NCBI GenBank assembly: GCA_947631275.1
Contig: CANRKR010000021.1
Span: 1-36,927 of the forward strand
Direction of reading: 5' to 3'
From: an uncultured Akkermansia sp.
Lineage (GTDB): Bacteria; Verrucomicrobiota; Verrucomicrobiia; Verrucomicrobiales; Akkermansiaceae
DNA: 36,927 nt
How positions within the stretch are numbered: position 1 is the stretch's first letter; every line of letters starts with the position of its first letter. The notes under the pieces were generated by a model, which did not search any database, was not told the origin of the DNA, and saw only the letters and a program-made list of their open reading frames with translations. The translations under genes were made by a program, and so were the position numbers. Of this stretch, positions 7,311-14,745 are shown one piece after another.

Positions 7311-9521
7311 ATGGACTGGATCTATTACCTCATCTACGGCGTTTTGCTGTTGCTCTCGGTTTTTGGTCTGAAGGTCGGTGTGAGCAATGATGCGGCAAAC
7401 TTTTTGAATTCATCGCTTGGGTGCCGGGCGGGGAGCTTTAATACGGTGGCTGCGGTGGCTGCGGCAGGGGTTCTGCTGGGCGCGAGTTTTTCGAGCGGGA
7501 TGATGGAGGTGGCGCGCAGTGGAGTGTTCAACCCTCCCATGTTCAGTTTTCACGAGGTGATGCTGCTATTTTTGGCGGTGATGATATCCAACGTGATCCT
7601 GCTGGATGTGTACAACACGCTTGGATTGCCGACATCGACAACGATCTCGCTGGTATTTGCGTTGCTGGGTTCGTCTCTGGGCATGGCCGTGTACAGCAAG
7701 GATATGGCGACGGAGGATTTTCCGCTGGCTGCTTATATCAACACAAGCAATGCGTTTGCCATCGTGGTGGCGATTTTTGTATCGGTGATCATCGCCTTTA
7801 CTCTCGGCTCGTGTGTGATGTGGTTCGCGCGCTTGCTCTTCAGTTTTCGTTACACGCGAGCGTACAAATACATCGGGCCGTTATGGTGCGGCAGCGCCCT
7901 GACGGCGATTACGTATTTTGCGATCTTCAAGGGGCTCAGGGACAGTTCCATGCTCACGCCGGAGATGAAGGAAATGCTGAATGCGGATGTGGGAACGACG
8001 ATGATCCGGTGTTGGGTGGCATGGCTCGGGGTGATGGCTTTTCTGCAATATGTCTGTCGGGTGAACACGCTGCGCATCACGGTGCTCAGCGGTACAGGCG
8101 CGCTCGCTCTCGCGTTTGCGGGGAATGATCTGGTGAACTTCATCGGCGTGTTCATGGCAGCGCACTCCAGCATCTTCGACATTGCGGTGAATCACGCAGG
8201 GAATGTGGCGGACATGAAGATGAATGCGCTGGCTGAGCAATCTATTCAGGCGCCGCCGATTTACCTGCTTACGGCCGGGCTCATCATGGTGGCATCGCTC
8301 TTTTTCTCGAAAAACGCACGCAGGGTGACGGAGACTGAGTTGAAGCTTTCTTCATCTAACACCGGGAAGGAGCGTTTCGGGTCGAGTCTGCCGGCGCGTG
8401 TGCTGGTTCGCTATGCGTTGAACACCTCGCGCTTTATCGAACGCATCACTCCCCAACCGATCGCTAATTTTGTGGGGAGGCGTTTTGCTCCGCTTACGCC
8501 GGAGGAAGAGACCGGTACAAATTATGACCTCGTGCGGGGCTCGGTAAATCTGACTACGGCAGCGCTTCTCATCTCCGTTGCCACCTCGTGGAAAATGCCG
8601 CTTTCCACCACCTACGTCACCTTTATGGTGGCGATGGGGTCTTCCCTGGCGGATCGGGCCTGGGGACGCGATAGCGCTGTGTATCGCATCACGGGCGTAC
8701 TCACCGTGACGGGGGGGTGGTTCCTGACGGCTATCGGCGCCTGTCTCGCATCATTCGGTGTGGCGCTGGTGTTGGCGTATGGAGGGGTATGGGCTGTGTA
8801 CGGGATGATAGCGCTGGCGCTGGCGTTGCTGGTGCGTTCCACTTTCCTGACGCATGGGGACAAGCAGGAGTATCGGTTGCTGAACGTGAGCAAGGATGCG
8901 CAAGTGCGCGAATACGGCGCAGCGGCGGCAGGCCGCCTCGGTCGCATGGTAGGTATCTACAATGCCATGGTAAAAGCGCTGCTCACCGAAGATCGCGAAA
9001 CTTTGAAGCGGCTGCGTAAGAAAACGCGATCCATCAAACAGGATTTAAAACTAGTGAAAGAGAACGAGGTGCTCCCGGCGTTGCCGAGCATCCCGAAGGA
9101 ACAGGCAGATCGCGGGCAGCTTATCTTCCGCATCGTGGAAATTTCCATTTCCACCTGTGAGTGCCTTCTGACCATGGTGAAGGCGAGCTACAACCACATC
9201 GACAATAATCACACCGGCTTGAACGAGGATCAGGCGCGCGATATGCTTGCACTCACCGGCAAAATCGGGCGTTTCTACCCGAATCTCATTGATATGCTTA
9301 AGGAGGGGAATTATCCCGGCATAGACGAATTGCTTAGTGGTTCCGAGCAGCTCGGTGAGGAATTTGCCGAATGCATCACCCGCCATCTCATGCAGAATGC
9401 CACCGATGAAAGCGGGATGCGCACCGGCATTCTTTACCTCACTCTGCTGAATGAAACTCGAGCTATGGTGAGTCACGCTTTTGCCCTCATTGGCCGCATT
9501 GAGGAACTCTACAAGGGGTGA
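7311..9521 (+). CDS. PiT-family inorganic phosphate transporter with C-terminal PhoU-like domain
   Basis: This 736-residue inner-membrane protein has two PiT repeats with the family signature: GVSNDAANFLN (23-33) in the first half and GNDLVNFIG (271-279) in the second. About ten or more hydrophobic segments are spread over 1-520. PiT proteins import phosphate, often as a metal-phosphate complex, driven by H+ or Na+. From about residue 535 the sequence becomes hydrophilic and helical (RLGRMVGIYNAMVKALL, then KKTRSIKQDLKLVKENE, ending in FALIGRIEELYKG), like a PhoU domain. This long fused form is known in Bacteroidota and relatives. It stands alone, 69 bases after infC and convergent with the exonuclease gene. 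A GAGG lies about 12 bases before the ATG. Confidence 0.9.
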   Translation: MDWIYYLIYGVLLLLSVFGLKVGVSNDAANFLNSSLGCRAGSFNTVAAVAAAGVLLGASFSSGMMEVARSGVFNPPMFSFHEVMLLFLAVMISNVILLDVYNTLGLPTSTTISLVFALLGSSLGMAVYSKDMATEDFPLAAYINTSNAFAIVVAIFVSVIIAFTLGSCVMWFARLLFSFRYTRAYKYIGPLWCGSALTAITYFAIFKGLRDSSMLTPEMKEMLNADVGTTMIRCWVAWLGVMAFLQYVCRVNTLRITVLSGTGALALAFAGNDLVNFIGVFMAAHSSIFDIAVNHAGNVADMKMNALAEQSIQAPPIYLLTAGLIMVASLFFSKNARRVTETELKLSSSNTGKERFGSSLPARVLVRYALNTSRFIERITPQPIANFVGRRFAPLTPEEETGTNYDLVRGSVNLTTAALLISVATSWKMPLSTTYVTFMVAMGSSLADRAWGRDSAVYRITGVLTVTGGWFLTAIGACLASFGVALVLAYGGVWAVYGMIALALALLVRSTFLTHGDKQEYRLLNVSKDAQVREYGAAAAGRLGRMVGIYNAMVKALLTEDRETLKRLRKKTRSIKQDLKLVKENEVLPALPSIPKEQADRGQLIFRIVEISISTCECLLTMVKASYNHIDNNHTGLNEDQARDMLALTGKIGRFYPNLIDMLKEGNYPGIDELLSGSEQLGEEFAECITRHLMQNATDESGMRTGILYLTLLNETRAMVSHAFALIGRIEELYKG

Positions 9522-9569
9522 TTTTCGGAGAGGGCTGCGTCGTGGAGGAGCCGAAGATCGCCCGGTCGT

Positions 9570-9636
9570 CGTTTAATCAGGAGCGACGGGTGTTGGCAAG
9601 AGTGTGGCGCCTCAGGTAAAAAAGGCGTTTAATCAG
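9570..9636. repeat. 11-bp direct repeat around the exonuclease stop codon
   Basis: CGTTTAATCAG occurs at 9570-9580 and again at 9626-9636, 56 bases apart, between the convergent PiT and exonuclease genes. The second copy contains the exonuclease stop (complement of TCA at 9633-9635). A weak hairpin (CGCCT at 9608-9612 with AGGCG at 9623-9627, then TTT) lies between the copies and could aid termination of the PiT transcript. Confidence 0.4.
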
Positions 9637-10205
9637 CAGCCGAGAGCCCAGTCCACGGAGACTTTTTGAATTTCACCGCGGCGGTTTTCGTAGAGGACGT
9701 GACCATGCTGCATACCGAATTTGTGCACTTCCATAGTGACTTTGACATCGTAGCAGCAGTAGCGGGCAATTTTGAGCAAATATTCGCTATCATGGGTGCG
9801 CTCGTAAGTTTCCCACCACTTGAGCGCATCAGTACCTTCTGCGGTTTTAGAGTGTCCGCCAAGGGTCGGGCGCGCGACCGAGTCAAGCTTGAGACGATGC
9901 CCGAGTTGATCGGAGAGGTAAGTGCAGAGATCGAGGTTGTTGCTCACATCCGCAATAGTCCAGAAAGTATAGGCTTGCAGCACGCCATAATCGAAGCCAA
10001 TGTGGTTGTAGCCGACGACGAGATCGGCAGTACGGAGCTGGTCGATGAGTTGCTCGGCCTCTTCCTCGCGAAAGATGCGGTAGGCATTATCGGCGGTGGA
10101 GAATGTGACGCCGACGGACATACCCATGCGGTCGGTGTGTTCCCAACCGCCAACCTGTGTAGCAGAGCGACGTGTTTCGAGATCAAAGTAAACGATGTTT
10201 TTCAT
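9633..10205 (-). CDS. DnaQ-like (RNase H fold) 3'-5' exonuclease
   Basis: This 190-residue protein has the four acidic residues of DEDD-family 3'-5' exonucleases: Asp8 and Glu10 in YFDLET, Asp72 in GYNHIGFDYGVL, and Asp153 in RYCCYDVKVT. It belongs with the stand-alone RNase H-like exonucleases related to YprB, not with the polymerase proofreading subunit. The substrate (DNA or RNA) cannot be told from the sequence. The frame stays open further upstream, but MKNIVYFDLET is the natural start, and its ATG overlaps the trmL stop by four bases (ATGA, 10205-10202), which implies coupled translation. Confidence 0.82.
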   Translation of the reverse strand: MKNIVYFDLETRRSATQVGGWEHTDRMGMSVGVTFSTADNAYRIFREEEAEQLIDQLRTADLVVGYNHIGFDYGVLQAYTFWTIADVSNNLDLCTYLSDQLGHRLKLDSVARPTLGGHSKTAEGTDALKWWETYERTHDSEYLLKIARYCCYDVKVTMEVHKFGMQHGHVLYENRRGEIQKVSVDWALGC

Positions 10206-10669
10206 GAGGGGGATGAGGTGCAGCGCAGCGCCTCGTAGAGTACGATGGCAATGGCGGTGGAGAGGTTCAGGGAGCGGGCGTTTTGCCCTGGCATCGGGAT
10301 GCGAAGAGCTTGCGCTTCGTGGTTGCGAAGCAGCGACTCCGGCAAGCCCCGGGATTCCGGGCCGAACACGAGGTAGTCGCCGTCTTTCCACGGAGTGGGG
10401 GGATTCCAGATCGATGCTGTTGCTTTTGTTGAGAGAAAACGGAACTGCGCGTCCGACTCAGCAGACGAGAGAAGTTGCTCCAGGCTGTCCCAGACGTGTA
10501 AAGGGACGTATTTCCAGTAGTCCAGTCCTACGCGGCGAAGGTATTTTTCTTCCAAACTGAAACCGAGGGGGCGAATGAGGTGCAGCTCTGCCCCGGCAGC
10601 GACGGCTAAGCGTCCGGCGGCACCGGTGTTATGAGGAATTTCGGGGTGATAGAGGACGATGCGAAACAC
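10202..10669 (-). CDS. trmL: tRNA (cytidine/uridine-34 2'-O) methyltransferase, SpoU family
   Basis: This 155-residue protein is the minimal SPOUT methyltransferase that 2'-O-methylates the wobble base of certain leucine tRNAs using S-adenosylmethionine. All three family motifs are present: HPEIPHNTGAAGR (8-20), FGPESRGLP (102-110), and IPMPGQNARSLNLSTA (124-139), which forms the trefoil knot. Length equals that of E. coli TrmL. The start codon is GTG at 10669. It lies 21 bases after the IF-1-like gene and overlaps the exonuclease gene by four bases. Confidence 0.92.
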   Translation of the reverse strand: MFRIVLYHPEIPHNTGAAGRLAVAAGAELHLIRPLGFSLEEKYLRRVGLDYWKYVPLHVWDSLEQLLSSAESDAQFRFLSTKATASIWNPPTPWKDGDYLVFGPESRGLPESLLRNHEAQALRIPMPGQNARSLNLSTAIAIVLYEALRCTSSPS

Positions 10670-10690
10670 GATAGGGCGGACGAGGAAAGA

Positions 10691-10927
10691 TTAAATCCGA
10701 GAGCAGATGCGGGCGCGGTCAAAATCCGCCGGATTGATCACCACACGTACTTTCTCGCCCGCGGAGAGGTCGCCGAGGAGCTTCTTTTCCCGGCATTGCA
10801 GGAAAGCGACGGTCTCTTTACCGTTGGGCAGAGTGGACAGGAAAGCTGTGGGAGCGATCTGTCTCGTGATGGTGCATTCGGCTTCAATGAATTGAGAAGG
10901 ATAACTCGTGGTGGCGGAACGGCGCAT
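10691..10927 (-). CDS. divergent IF-1-like OB-fold protein
   Basis: This 78-residue protein is predicted to be one S1/IF-1-type OB fold (about 12-76). Compared from memory with E. coli IF-1 it lines up without gaps over about 54 residues, with roughly 16 identities, including the final strand pattern GEKVRVVINPADFDRARI against GDKVTVELTPYDLSKGRI. The SGKMRK-like loop of IF-1, which enters helix 44 of 16S rRNA, is replaced by QCREKK. It could be the cell's IF-1, a paralogue, or another RNA-binding OB protein. The ATG at 10927 is chosen. A TTG at 10945 overlaps the stop of the AsmA-like gene (TTGA) and would add six residues. It sits in an operon with trmL. Confidence 0.68.
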   Translation of the reverse strand: MRRSATTSYPSQFIEAECTITRQIAPTAFLSTLPNGKETVAFLQCREKKLLGDLSAGEKVRVVINPADFDRARICSRI

Positions 10928-10941
10928 GGGGAAGAGGCAGG

Positions 10942-12564
10942 TCAAAGTAAAATGTTGAGTCCGGAGTTGATGATATCCTTTGCGCGATGAGTCGGTGTTT
11001 TCTGAGGTTGCGGCGCGGGGGGGTTGCTCTCGTCCTTCCCCTCGTCTTTTTCGGTGGCATTACCCCGTGATTGCTGTGGCGGGGCGGGAGGGGAGATAAG
11101 TCCCCGGAGTGCGTTAACCACCTGCGCCGGGACTTCAGCAGACTTTTGCGAGAACAGGGTGGAGAGACGTGCGCTGAGATCCTCATGCGGGTCGCTGATG
11201 GTTCCGCTGAGATTGATAGTGATCCACACAAAATTCGGTGCGCCGGACTCCTTGCTGAAAAGGTGATCGGTGAGAGGGGAATCCGGCACGCCGAGCAGAG
11301 AAAGCATGTTCAGCGGAATGCCGAGACGCAGCGATCCGGAGAGCGATCCATCCGTCCCGGTGATGACACGGCCTGTCATGCGAAGAATATCCCCTTTGGC
11401 GTGGATGTCGATATTGTCCCACAACAAAGCGCGATTTATGTTATGCTGCGGGTCGGAGTAAGGAAACTTGAGATCGCAGGAGGCTTTCTGCAACACGATT
11501 TTTTTGTAGGGAGACATACCCGGCAGCTGGAACTTGCTGAGCAGCGGGAGATCGGAGATCGTTGCGTCTTTCGCCCACAGTTTGCCGGAAGCTTCCCACT
11601 CACCCGTTTTCCCTTGACCGGAGAGAGAGAAGTCTCCATTTAACGACCCGGATATGCATCGCTTCCAGTCGTTGCTGAGGAACTTGCTCACATCCGCGTT
11701 CTGCAGCTCCAGCTGCGCTTCCCACAATCCACTGCGTTGCGAGTAGGTGCCTGAAGCGTAAAGCTCTCCGGGAGAAAGAAGAAAACGACAAGAGCGCAGT
11801 ACGTTCGGATCTCCGCCCACAAGCAGCTCTGAAGACTTCAGACCGCACTGAGGCAGCAGGGACCACGGCGTGGTGATGCGACCGTTCTCCAGTTTAAGAT
11901 TCCAGAGACGCTGGCTGGGGTGCGGGTGTGAAGCGACGGTGAGTTTGTACCCATGCAGGTGAAACTCACCGATGGGAGTAAAGAAATCCGTGTCAGCATA
12001 GTGCGCGGTATAGCCGTGCATTTGAATGCTTTTGAAGACGCCCCCGTGTTTGTTCCCGGTGCGAGTGGGAGAATCAGCATGTGTTCTGCCCTTTGCTGCG
12101 CTCACCGCAGGAGGAGATTTCTGCGCGGAATCATGGGGGGAAGAGAATCGGAGCGTAATGCTGAGTTCATCCGATGAAAACTGAGAAAATCGGAGAATAC
12201 GCTGCCAGAGGGCGGCGCGTTCCGGGCGCGCATGGAGTTCGCGTATACTCATATTTGAAACGATACCCATGTTCTTCATCTCGATGAGAGGAAGCTTCAG
12301 GAGATCCGAGTCTGCGACAATGAGATTTTGTGGGATGTTCACTTGCTGCGCGCCGGTTGTATTGCGCAGCGTTTCTCTGAGGAATTCCCGGAACCCGTTT
12401 CCTTGCAGCCAGGAAATCGCGTAGAAATACCCGATGACTCCGGTGACGAGGATGAGTACCGGCAGCGAGATCAGGACGATGAAGAAAAGACGCAGTCGAC
12501 GACTGAGGGGGGTGATTGTTTTCGCCTTTCTCCTGCGTCTCTGCGAGTTCGTTCGGGGTGCCAT
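10942..12564 (-). CDS. AsmA/TamB-like envelope protein
   Basis: This 540-residue protein has a basic N-terminus (RRRRKAK), one membrane segment (about 25-50, LFFIVLISLPVLILVTGVIG) and a long beta-rich periplasmic part. Repeating short strands such as SGSLNGDFSLSGQGKTGEWEASGKLW, broken by charged loops, are typical of AsmA-like proteins, which are linked to phospholipid transport and outer-membrane assembly. The C-terminus (about 475-525) is a low-complexity Pro/Gln/Lys stretch. Resemblance is by architecture and not by a strict motif, so the exact family is unsure. It is the first gene of the minus-strand operon, and its -10 element lies only nine bases before the ATG. Confidence 0.6.
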   Translation of the reverse strand: MAPRTNSQRRRRKAKTITPLSRRLRLFFIVLISLPVLILVTGVIGYFYAISWLQGNGFREFLRETLRNTTGAQQVNIPQNLIVADSDLLKLPLIEMKNMGIVSNMSIRELHARPERAALWQRILRFSQFSSDELSITLRFSSPHDSAQKSPPAVSAAKGRTHADSPTRTGNKHGGVFKSIQMHGYTAHYADTDFFTPIGEFHLHGYKLTVASHPHPSQRLWNLKLENGRITTPWSLLPQCGLKSSELLVGGDPNVLRSCRFLLSPGELYASGTYSQRSGLWEAQLELQNADVSKFLSNDWKRCISGSLNGDFSLSGQGKTGEWEASGKLWAKDATISDLPLLSKFQLPGMSPYKKIVLQKASCDLKFPYSDPQHNINRALLWDNIDIHAKGDILRMTGRVITGTDGSLSGSLRLGIPLNMLSLLGVPDSPLTDHLFSKESGAPNFVWITINLSGTISDPHEDLSARLSTLFSQKSAEVPAQVVNALRGLISPPAPPQQSRGNATEKDEGKDESNPPAPQPQKTPTHRAKDIINSGLNILL

Positions 12565-12573
12565 GACAGGGTT

Positions 12574-12603
12574 CTTTTAGCATACAGCCCTTTACTGATG
12601 CAA
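12574..12603 (-). promoter_or_regulatory. promoter of the AsmA-like/IF-1-like/trmL operon
   Basis: On the minus strand, -35 TTGCAT (12603-12598), an 18-base spacer and -10 TAAAAG (12579-12574) preceded by TGC. The -10 ends nine bases before the ATG at 12564, so the expected transcript would have almost no leader. Confidence 0.55.
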
Positions 12604-12820
12604 GAGAAAAGTCGGTTGATCATGGCAAATCCATCCGGAATGCGCTTGTGCTGTCTGTTGTTGCCTACCTTTGCTCATTCGAAGGTCGGTCGCGCTCATT
12701 AAGCATCGCACAGGTTTGAGGCTCCGATGGGCGCGTGCGGAAACGACATAGAAGATGGTTTTTACGCCGTACCCCGTTGATTGTTCCGGAAAAAAACTTA
12801 ATTTTTACTCAAATTCTTTA

Positions 12821-12849
12821 TTGACTCGAGGGTGATCTTGTGTTTCAAT
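12821..12849 (+). promoter_or_regulatory. candidate promoter of the small lipoprotein gene
   Basis: -35 TTGACT (12821-12826), 17-base spacer, -10 TTCAAT (12844-12849) preceded by TGT as an extended -10. The start near 12856 would exclude the upstream ATG at 12848 and support the ATG at 12875. The remainder of the divergent region from 12604 shows no gene. Confidence 0.45.
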
Positions 12850-12874
12850 GCGGATGAGGAACTACTTTTTTACC

Positions 12875-13051
12875 ATGAAAGCCCAACTTACTCTCGCTGC
12901 TTTACTTCTCGGATCGATGGCGCTCAGCTCGTGCTGTTGCCAATCGCAGCCGATGCCTTCGCTGCGTCCGATGCCGCGTGATCTGGCGCAGGATAGTTTG
13001 CAGCCGGCCCCGGTGGCGCCTGTGAAGGTGTTCACTGAGAAGGGTAAGTAA
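12875..13051 (+). CDS. small predicted lipoprotein
   Basis: This 58-residue product has a lipoprotein signal peptide: a lysine, a hydrophobic core (LTLAALLLGSMA) and the lipobox LSSC with Cys20, followed by two more cysteines. The mature part is only about 39 residues, rich in Pro and Met, with no domain. An in-frame ATG at 12848 would add nine residues (MRMRNYFFT), but it lies inside the predicted -10 element. The gene is probably monocistronic, bounded by its own promoter and a good terminator at 13128-13159. Its function is unknown. It may be a small envelope lipoprotein. Confidence 0.65.
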   Translation: MKAQLTLAALLLGSMALSSCCCQSQPMPSLRPMPRDLAQDSLQPAPVAPVKVFTEKGK

Positions 13052-13055
13052 GACC

Positions 13056-13073
13056 CGTCCGGCGTGTCGGACG
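13056..13073 (+). other. hairpin in the lipoprotein 3' untranslated region
   Basis: CGTCCG (13056-13061) pairs with CGGACG (13068-13073) across a six-base loop, directly after the lipoprotein stop. A second imperfect hairpin (AGGA...TCCT, about 13077-13100) follows before the terminator, so the whole 13052-13159 segment is structured. Confidence 0.4.
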
Positions 13074-13127
13074 AAAAGGAGGGCGCCGGGCGGCGTCCTC
13101 TTGGCTTCGGGGCGTTATTTCGTCAGA

Positions 13128-13159
13128 GCCGCTGTACAGAAAAGTGCAGCGGCTTTTTT
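13128..13159 (+). terminator. intrinsic terminator
   Basis: GCCGCTGTAC (13128-13137) pairs with GTGCAGCGGC (13144-13153) with one G-U pair, loop AGAAAA, followed directly by six T. This is the best canonical intrinsic terminator in the window. It separates the lipoprotein gene from the exb cluster. Confidence 0.88.
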
Positions 13160-13188
13160 AATAAATCTCACGAATCTGCAATTCTTTC

Positions 13189-13217
13189 TTGCATTGTTCC
13201 AAAAAATGGGATAAATA
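13189..13217 (+). promoter_or_regulatory. promoter of the exb/TPR cluster
   Basis: -35 TTGCAT (13189-13194), 17-base spacer, -10 TAAATA (13212-13217). It lies just beyond the preceding terminator and 24 bases before the exbB ATG. Confidence 0.55.
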
Positions 13218-13241
13218 GGAACTTGTCTATTCTGCACCGAC

Positions 13242-14084
13242 ATGATGAGTTTTACTACTATGAAAAATACCGTAATCAGCGTTGCGTTTCGTGCCCTGTC
13301 TCTCGGGATGGTGGCAGTGTCCGTCCTCCCCGCTGCCTTTGCTCAGGAAGCCGAAGCGGCCGGGGCTGTAACTGAGAAGTCCATGCTGGATAAGTGGGTG
13401 ATTGATGGCGGCTGGACCATGATACCGCTTGTAGCGTTGCTTGCGGGCACCTTGTTCCTGCTGGTGTTCTGCATGATGGCTCTCAAGAAGGAAAAATTCT
13501 GTCCGGAAGAGCTGCGAGCCCAGCTGTTGGCGCTCATGACTGATTGCCGCGTGCAGTCCGCTATCCAGCTCGCCACCACGAGTCCCACGTTCCTGGGTCG
13601 CCTGGTTGCCTATGCCCTGCCGAACATAGATGCCAATCGTCCGGAGGATCTGGGCAAGGATGGCATTGAAGATGCCATTGCCGATTTTACGGCTAATGAA
13701 CGCCCGCAGACGATGAAATATGTGGATATGCTCGCCTTGTGCGGGTCTATTGCGCCGTCCATCGGACTGTTTGGTACGGTGCAGGGCATGGTGGGAGCTT
13801 TCGCTATTCTGGCTGAATCCGGACAGGCGGATCCCACGCAGCTGGCAGGTTCCATTTCGGTGGCGTTGCTCACCACGTTCTGGGGTCTGATTATTTCCAT
13901 CATCGCTATCCCCGGTTTCTTCTTCCTCAAGAAGCACGCTCAGGCTTTGGAAGCCGATTGTGTGAACACGATTGAGGAGATGGTCAACACATCAATCAAC
14001 GTGATTAACGCGGAGGCTCAGCTTGCGCGTATCCCTGAAGGGCTTGATACCGGTGATGAAGAAGTAGCGACCGAAGAGGCATAA
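13242..14084 (+). CDS. exbB: MotA/TolQ/ExbB-family proton channel protein
   Basis: This 280-residue protein starts with a signal peptide (core about 14-30, cleavage near AAFAQE), then a membrane segment (about 58-80, MIPLVALLAGTLFLLVF), a cytoplasmic loop and the paired TolQ/ExbB helices (about 170-235). The helices contain APSIGLFGTVQGMVGAF and SISVALLTTFWGLIIS, the conserved proton-path region. With ExbD it forms a pmf-driven motor that passes energy to envelope partners. N-terminal signal peptides on ExbB are common outside the proteobacteria. An ATG at 13260 (MKNTVIS) would give a more canonical signal peptide and is an equally plausible start. It is the first gene of a probable operon with two exbD genes. 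Confidence 0.9.
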   Translation: MMSFTTMKNTVISVAFRALSLGMVAVSVLPAAFAQEAEAAGAVTEKSMLDKWVIDGGWTMIPLVALLAGTLFLLVFCMMALKKEKFCPEELRAQLLALMTDCRVQSAIQLATTSPTFLGRLVAYALPNIDANRPEDLGKDGIEDAIADFTANERPQTMKYVDMLALCGSIAPSIGLFGTVQGMVGAFAILAESGQADPTQLAGSISVALLTTFWGLIISIIAIPGFFFLKKHAQALEADCVNTIEEMVNTSINVINAEAQLARIPEGLDTGDEEVATEEA

Positions 14085-14096
14085 AGCCGAACGAGA

Positions 14097-14145
14097 CGGG
14101 GCGTGCCGGAACCCGGAGGACGAAAAGAGAGGTTCGGGCGCCCCG
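14097..14145 (+). other. hairpin between exbB and the first exbD
   Basis: CGGGGCG (14097-14103) pairs with CGCCCCG (14139-14145), and inside it CC-GAACC (14106-14113) pairs with GGTTC-GG (14131-14138) around one mismatch, with a TG bulge. No T-run follows, so it is more likely an RNA-stabilising or attenuating structure than a terminator. It may set the exbB to exbD ratio. Confidence 0.5.
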
Positions 14146-14200
14146 CTTGCCGGTGGTTTCCGCAAAGCATGTCTAACCCACAAACCGATCATAAAGCAAA

Positions 14201-14722
14201 ATGGGGAAAAAGAGTGCGAAGTCTAATGACGAGGTGAAGGGCGATGTCAATATGTCGCCCATGATTGACTGTTGCTTCCTGCTGCTGATTTTCTTCGTGG
14301 TGAACGCAACGGCCATTACCGTGGCAAAGGATCCGAGCGTCAATATGCCCAGCGCGGTTTCGTGCTCAGAGCTCAAAGACGCGAATGGGTGTATCGTGGT
14401 GAACGTGTTTGCCGACGCAGAGAAGATGAGTCCCAAGGCTCTGGAGAAGTATCGCAAGAGCTTCCCCGCCGAGACACTGTGGGGGGTATCGGATGTGAAT
14501 GGCAACAGCAAGGGATACACGGCCGGGCAGACGCAGGAGCTCACAGACTTTATCAAGAAACAAAAGGAGTTGATGGAGAGTCGCAAGGTAGATCCTGCTA
14601 TGATCCGTCTCTATCTGCGCGGTGACATGGCGGCGCCATGGGAGCGTTCTTCTACGGCAATTCGCTGTGCGGCTGCTGCCGGGGTGACTAACATCGTTTT
14701 CGGCACCCTGCCGTCCAAATAA
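14201..14722 (+). CDS. exbD: ExbD/TolR-family biopolymer transport protein (first copy)
   Basis: This 173-residue protein has a short basic cytoplasmic start, one membrane helix with the essential aspartate (Asp23 in MSPMIDCCFLLLIFF) and a periplasmic domain. The aspartate carries protons through the ExbB pore. The periplasmic part is longer than the usual ~140-residue ExbD because of an insertion at about 85-120 (KYRKSFPAETLW, then GQTQELTDFI). The C-terminus (IRLYLRGDMAAPW to TNIVFGTLP) matches the usual ExbD fold. It lies 116 bases after exbB across a hairpin and 23 bases before a second exbD. Confidence 0.88.
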   Translation: MGKKSAKSNDEVKGDVNMSPMIDCCFLLLIFFVVNATAITVAKDPSVNMPSAVSCSELKDANGCIVVNVFADAEKMSPKALEKYRKSFPAETLWGVSDVNGNSKGYTAGQTQELTDFIKKQKELMESRKVDPAMIRLYLRGDMAAPWERSSTAIRCAAAAGVTNIVFGTLPSK

Positions 14723-14745
14723 CACACTTTCAGCCCCATCAAATC

